The notes under the pieces are model-generated. The model had not been told where the DNA came from. It saw nothing but the letters and a program-made list of their open reading frames with translations, and searched no databases. Of a DNA stretch of 64,000 nucleotides, positions 61,455 through 64,000 are shown piece after piece (the stretch's first letter is position 1; each line of letters starts with the position of its first letter). The DNA is from Promicromonospora iranensis (GTDB taxonomy: Bacteria > Actinomycetota > Actinomycetes > Actinomycetales > Cellulomonadaceae). Both the position numbers and the translations under genes were made by a program. The stretch lies in NCBI RefSeq assembly GCF_028994805.1, contig NZ_JAJQQP010000007.1, positions 286,873 to 350,872 of the forward strand. Reading direction: 5' to 3'.

Positions 61455-62936
61455 TCAGCCCCGGTGCGGGTTCCCTCGTCCCGGGTTCGACCGGGCGCTG
61501 CCGTCGTCGGAGCGCCCAGGGCTCGATGCCGAGCCTGACACGCCGGGCGAGCCCTCGTCCTTCGTGGCCTGGCCGGGCGGGATCCTGTCCTGTCTCGCCT
61601 GGCCGGGCGGTGTCCCGTCCTGCTTCGCCCGGCCGGGTGGCGTCCCGTCCTGCGCGGCACGGCCCGGTGGGGTCTTGTCCTGCTTCGCGAGGCCGGGCGG
61701 GGTCTTGTCGGTGCCGGTCCCGCCGGGCGTGGCGGTCCCGGGCGTGTCGGGCGGTCCCTGGTCGTCGGTCCTCTCCGACCGGCCGGGGGGCAGCTCGTCC
61801 TTCTCCTTCGCGAGGCCCGGAGGCACGTCGTCCTTCTTCGTCAGACCGGGCGGCAAGCCGTCCTGCTTCGCGAGCCCCGGTGGTACGCCGTCACCCTTCC
61901 CCGCGCCTGGCGTGACAGACCTCGTCGGCTCGGGGAGGTTCGTCGGGTCCTCCGCCCGGGAGGCCGGCGCAGCGCCTCGGGCGGCGGTCCTCGCGACGTC
62001 CGGCGTGGAGACGGAGACGACCCCGGTCTCGGGGAACGTCGGCAGGGCTCCCGCTCCGCCTGCCACGCCCGTCGTGACGGCGGTCGTGATGAAGAGGCCA
62101 CCGGCGACCGTCGCCGTCAGGCTGACGGGATCGGTCAGCGCGCTGCGGATGGTCATGACCGCGCGGGTGCCCAGGGTGGTGAGACCGCCACCGAGCCCGA
62201 CCCCGGTCACGCCCGCGCCGGCGGCGGCAGCGACCGCGGTGCTCGTCTTCGCGGCGGTGGCGGCGCCGAGGAGGAGGACCGGTGCGGCCGCGCGCAGCAT
62301 CCAGTACGACTCACGCACGTCGACGAACGCCCTGGTGCAGCCCGGGCACTGAACCATGTGGTCCTCCACCTTCTGCCGACGTCCCGGCAGGAGGCGGTTT
62401 CGCACGAAGTCGTGCATCGACGCTCGGGTGGACTCGCACTCGACGTTGTCGGCCGTGCCGACGTGCGTCTCGGCGAAGCTGCTCGCGAGCCGGTTCTCGG
62501 CGCGACGCAGGCGCCGCTTGGCGGCGTAGGGCAGCACCCCGATCTCGTCGGCGATCGCGGCGACCGTGCGGGACCCCACATGGTGGTCCCACAGCAGCTG
62601 CTGGTCTCCGGCAGGCAGCCGCTCCATCGCGGTGGTCAGCACCTCGAAGTCCAGAGCACGCCGGACCGGCGCGCTGACGGCCTCGGTGTGCGAGGCCTGG
62701 TCGGCAGACGGGGGTTCTGCGTGCGCCATCTCCAGCGCCGCGTCCAGCGAAGCAGCGGTCCAGAACGCGACAGGGTCAGGCACGCCGCCGTGCTTGATGA
62801 GCTCGACGCACAACAGCTCCAGTCCGCGGCTCGCGGCCAGCTCGGGGTCGATGCCGGGCACACGCCGGGCGACCATGAGCACGACAGCGCGGCGGTACGC
62901 CGCCCACTGGCTGAGGTCCGCGCTGGTGACGGTCAC
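61455..62936 (-). CDS. Fused sigma-factor-like / anti-sigma zinc-finger membrane protein with PPG repeats
   Basis: 493 residues from GTG 62936. Residues about 1-65 resemble an ECF region 2 remnant (LSQWAAYRRAVVLMVARRVP). Residues about 100-155 form a sigma region 4-like HTH (LTTAMERLPAGDQQLLWDHH, VAAIADEIGVLPYAAKRRLR). A ZAS-type zinc finger follows (CESTRASMHDFVRNRLLPG, then H-x3-C-x2-C in DHMVQCPGC), then two hydrophobic helices (about 220-310) and an exported tail with about nine 10-residue units of pattern DGxPPGLAKQ (about 365-475). A factor fused to its own anti-factor is unusual. Paralogous to the next gene. Confidence 0.72.
   Translation of the reverse strand: MTVTSADLSQWAAYRRAVVLMVARRVPGIDPELAASRGLELLCVELIKHGGVPDPVAFWTAASLDAALEMAHAEPPSADQASHTEAVSAPVRRALDFEVLTTAMERLPAGDQQLLWDHHVGSRTVAAIADEIGVLPYAAKRRLRRAENRLASSFAETHVGTADNVECESTRASMHDFVRNRLLPGRRQKVEDHMVQCPGCTRAFVDVRESYWMLRAAAPVLLLGAATAAKTSTAVAAAAGAGVTGVGLGGGLTTLGTRAVMTIRSALTDPVSLTATVAGGLFITTAVTTGVAGGAGALPTFPETGVVSVSTPDVARTAARGAAPASRAEDPTNLPEPTRSVTPGAGKGDGVPPGLAKQDGLPPGLTKKDDVPPGLAKEKDELPPGRSERTDDQGPPDTPGTATPGGTGTDKTPPGLAKQDKTPPGRAAQDGTPPGRAKQDGTPPGQARQDRIPPGQATKDEGSPGVSGSASSPGRSDDGSARSNPGRGNPHRG
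61550..61885. repeat. In-frame about 30-bp repeats encoding PPG units
   Basis: Imperfect 30-bp units coding for KTPPGLAKQD-like decapeptides (variants PPGLTKK, PPGRAAQ, PPGQARQ, PPGQATK). One stretch without the unit (DQGPPDTPGTATPGGTGTDK) splits the array into two blocks. The unit is Lys/Asp-rich and Pro-Gly-rich, suggesting an extended, charge-alternating tail. Confidence 0.75.
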
Positions 62937-63136
62937 GCCGCCCCCCTCCCACACACGGCAGGGCGCCGCGTGACCTCACGTTGCACAAGACCTCGGGCGT
63001 GCATGCTCGCAAAGAACGCAGGCGCAGGGAAGGTGCGGACGGGGTCGAGGGACGATCTTGGGCTGTCGCCCAGCAGTGCTGTGCGCTCGCACAGCGGCGA
63101 GGAGATGCGGGCCAGGTAGCGAGCCCGCATCACCAT
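62933..63136 (-). CDS. Possible 67-residue ORF between the two paralogues
   Basis: ORF MVMRARYLARISSPLCERTA..., whose ATG shares a base with the stop of the upstream gene (TGATG) and whose stop overlaps the GTG of the downstream gene (GTGA). The junctions suit a coupled operon, but codon use is poor (rare TTT, AGA, CTT, ACA codons) and no family is recognised. May only be a read-through spacer. Confidence 0.25.
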   Translation of the reverse strand: MVMRARYLARISSPLCERTALLGDSPRSSLDPVRTFPAPAFFASMHARGLVQREVTRRPAVCGRGAA

Positions 63137-64000
63137 CAGCTCCCGGCCGCTGTTCGAGCGTCGTCGACGGCCTGTTCGGTGGTGCTGGTGACCGTGCCGA
63201 ACAGCAGGTCCCAGATCTCGTCCAGCGTGGTCGTCGCCAGATCGATGCCGGGCAGGCCGGAGAGGCCCAGACCGGCGAGCAGGTCGCCCAGCGCCGTGCC
63301 GATCCCGGGCGTCTCCGGAACTTCCGGCTCGGGTGGCCTGGGCGGGCTCGGCGGCTCGACGGGTTCTTCCGGCGCGGGGTCGGTCGGAGGCTCCGGATCG
63401 GGTTCGTCCGTGCCGCCACCGGACCCCGGGGGCGAGTCGGAGCCGGGGTCGGACGCCGGTGGTCGGTCCTCGGGCGCCGGTCTTGGCGCCGGCGCCGGGT
63501 CCGGTGCCGGTGCCGGTGCCGGTGCGGGCGCCGGTGCGGGGGCGTCCTGCTCGGGAGCCGTCACCGGCGTCGGCACGGCGTCTTCCCTGGGCGTCGTGGC
63601 AGGGCGGGGCTCGGGGTCCGCGGGCGGGATCGACGGCGGCCGCTCCTGCGTGGTGTCCTCAGAAGTGCTCGGGGTGTCACCACCACCCGCGCCGCCACCA
63701 GCTTCTGCGCCGGTGCCTCCCGCACCGTCACCGCTGCCCCCCGCGGCTGCTCCAGCCTCCTCGATGGCCTGGACCGGTGGCTGGTCGTCCTGGTGGGCGA
63801 TCAGGGCGGCAGCGCCTGCACCGACGGCCAGGACGGCGAGGACTCCGGCGGCGACGGCGGTCTGCTTCGTGCCGGACGAGCGCGGGCGGGTGCCGGTGGC
63901 GCCGACGGTTCCGGTACCGATCGCGGCGGTGCCGACCGCTGCGGTGGCCCAGCCGCCGGCGATGAGGTGCTGGCCGAGGTCGCGCAGCATCCAGGACACC
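63136..64000 (-). CDS. C-terminal part of a membrane-anchored Pro-rich protein, paralogue of the fused sigma/ZAS protein (cut by window edge)
   Basis: At least 287 residues, open to the right edge. It begins within the segment WMLRDLGQHLIAGGWATAAV, which matches the region after the zinc finger of the neighbouring protein (YWMLRAAAPVLLLGAATAAK), so its sigma- and ZAS-like parts probably lie beyond 64000. A membrane helix (TAVAAGVLAVLAVGAGAAAL) is followed by a Gly/Ala/Pro-rich tail with Ala-Pro repeats (PAPAPAPAPAPDPAPAP) and a defined C-terminal segment (GIGTALGDLLAGLGLSGLPG, DEIWDLLFGTVTS). The start given by a GTG at 63999 is probably internal. Confidence 0.6.
   Translation of the reverse strand, partial: VSWMLRDLGQHLIAGGWATAAVGTAAIGTGTVGATGTRPRSSGTKQTAVAAGVLAVLAVGAGAAALIAHQDDQPPVQAIEEAGAAAGGSGDGAGGTGAEAGGGAGGGDTPSTSEDTTQERPPSIPPADPEPRPATTPREDAVPTPVTAPEQDAPAPAPAPAPAPAPDPAPAPRPAPEDRPPASDPGSDSPPGSGGGTDEPDPEPPTDPAPEEPVEPPSPPRPPEPEVPETPGIGTALGDLLAGLGLSGLPGIDLATTTLDEIWDLLFGTVTSTTEQAVDDARTAAGS

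Noticed and set aside
63480..63545. Tandem GGTGCCGGTGCCGGC-like DNA as a possible CRISPR or minisatellite
   Set aside because: It is the in-frame Ala-Pro repeat of the Pro-rich membrane protein; no spacers are present.

Overview
The window is a very GC-rich bacterial chromosome segment with densely packed genes, many GTG starts and AAGGAG-type ribosome binding sites. A pstP-fhaB-fhaA cluster next to tRNA-Leu, an F420-type LLM oxidoreductase, SigE-family ECF sigma factor, ANTAR protein, Tat-exported lipoproteins and CUT1 sugar transporters without their own ATPase all point to an actinobacterium, most likely a polysaccharide-degrading member of Micrococcales (Cellulomonadaceae/Promicromonosporaceae-like; inference). 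I see no phage, insertion sequence, CRISPR array or rRNA.

Layout. 1-2.4 kb: the 3' part of the cell-division/Ser-Thr phosphorylation cluster (pstP, fhaB, fhaA on the minus strand; pstP runs off the left edge), then tRNA-Leu(CAG) with a terminator. 2.7-7.2 kb: a coupled minus-strand set of two alpha/beta hydrolases and a RidA-like protein, divergent from a large XRE/NB-ARC/TPR STAND regulator. 7.2-16.9 kb: anmK, a methyltransferase, hydrolases, a low-molecular-weight Tyr phosphatase, an NmrA-like protein, a DUF1992 protein, a wHTH-nucleotidyltransferase, an aminotransferase and a DUF6328 membrane protein. 17-22.8 kb: a secreted repeat protein, a SigE-family sigma factor coupled to a membrane-anchored partner, a stand-alone PEP-synthase-type ATP-grasp protein and an SDR. 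22.9-27.3 kb: PAS-ANTAR protein, EEP hydrolase, VOC protein, small membrane protein, LysR regulator with an operator overlapping its start, and a VapBC pair.

27.4-32.4 kb: a tandem glycine riboswitch followed by gcvP-gcvT-gcvH (glycine cleavage system). 32.5-39.2 kb: HTH-only LuxR protein, MutT-like Nudix, ComB-like phosphatase, a 1188-residue secreted phosphodiester glycosidase/metallophosphoesterase and a secreted protein. 39.4-42.5 kb: a CUT1 sugar ABC transporter (lipoprotein plus two permeases). 42.6-46.5 kb: S-box riboswitch with metF, CIRCE-controlled hsp20, Tat-exported amidase and a PlsC acyltransferase. 46.6-53.1 kb: a sugar-use locus with GH2 glycosidase, LacI regulator and a second CUT1 transporter, tied together by ACGTT-core palindromes. 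53.1-61.4 kb: App1-type phosphatase, NYN/OST-HTH RNase-like protein, TetR, LLM oxidoreductase, Tag glycosylase, DinB, VanY-like carboxypeptidase and RlmC. 61.4-64 kb: two tandem paralogous proteins; the complete one fuses sigma-factor-like, anti-sigma zinc-finger-like, membrane and repeat segments.

The most unusual items are that tandem pair, a very extended Shine-Dalgarno sequence ahead of two tiny ORFs near 10.4 kb, two leaderless regulator genes whose operators contain both the -10 box and the start codon, a stand-alone PEP-synthase ATP-grasp domain, and a 34-bp-arm hairpin between convergent genes.
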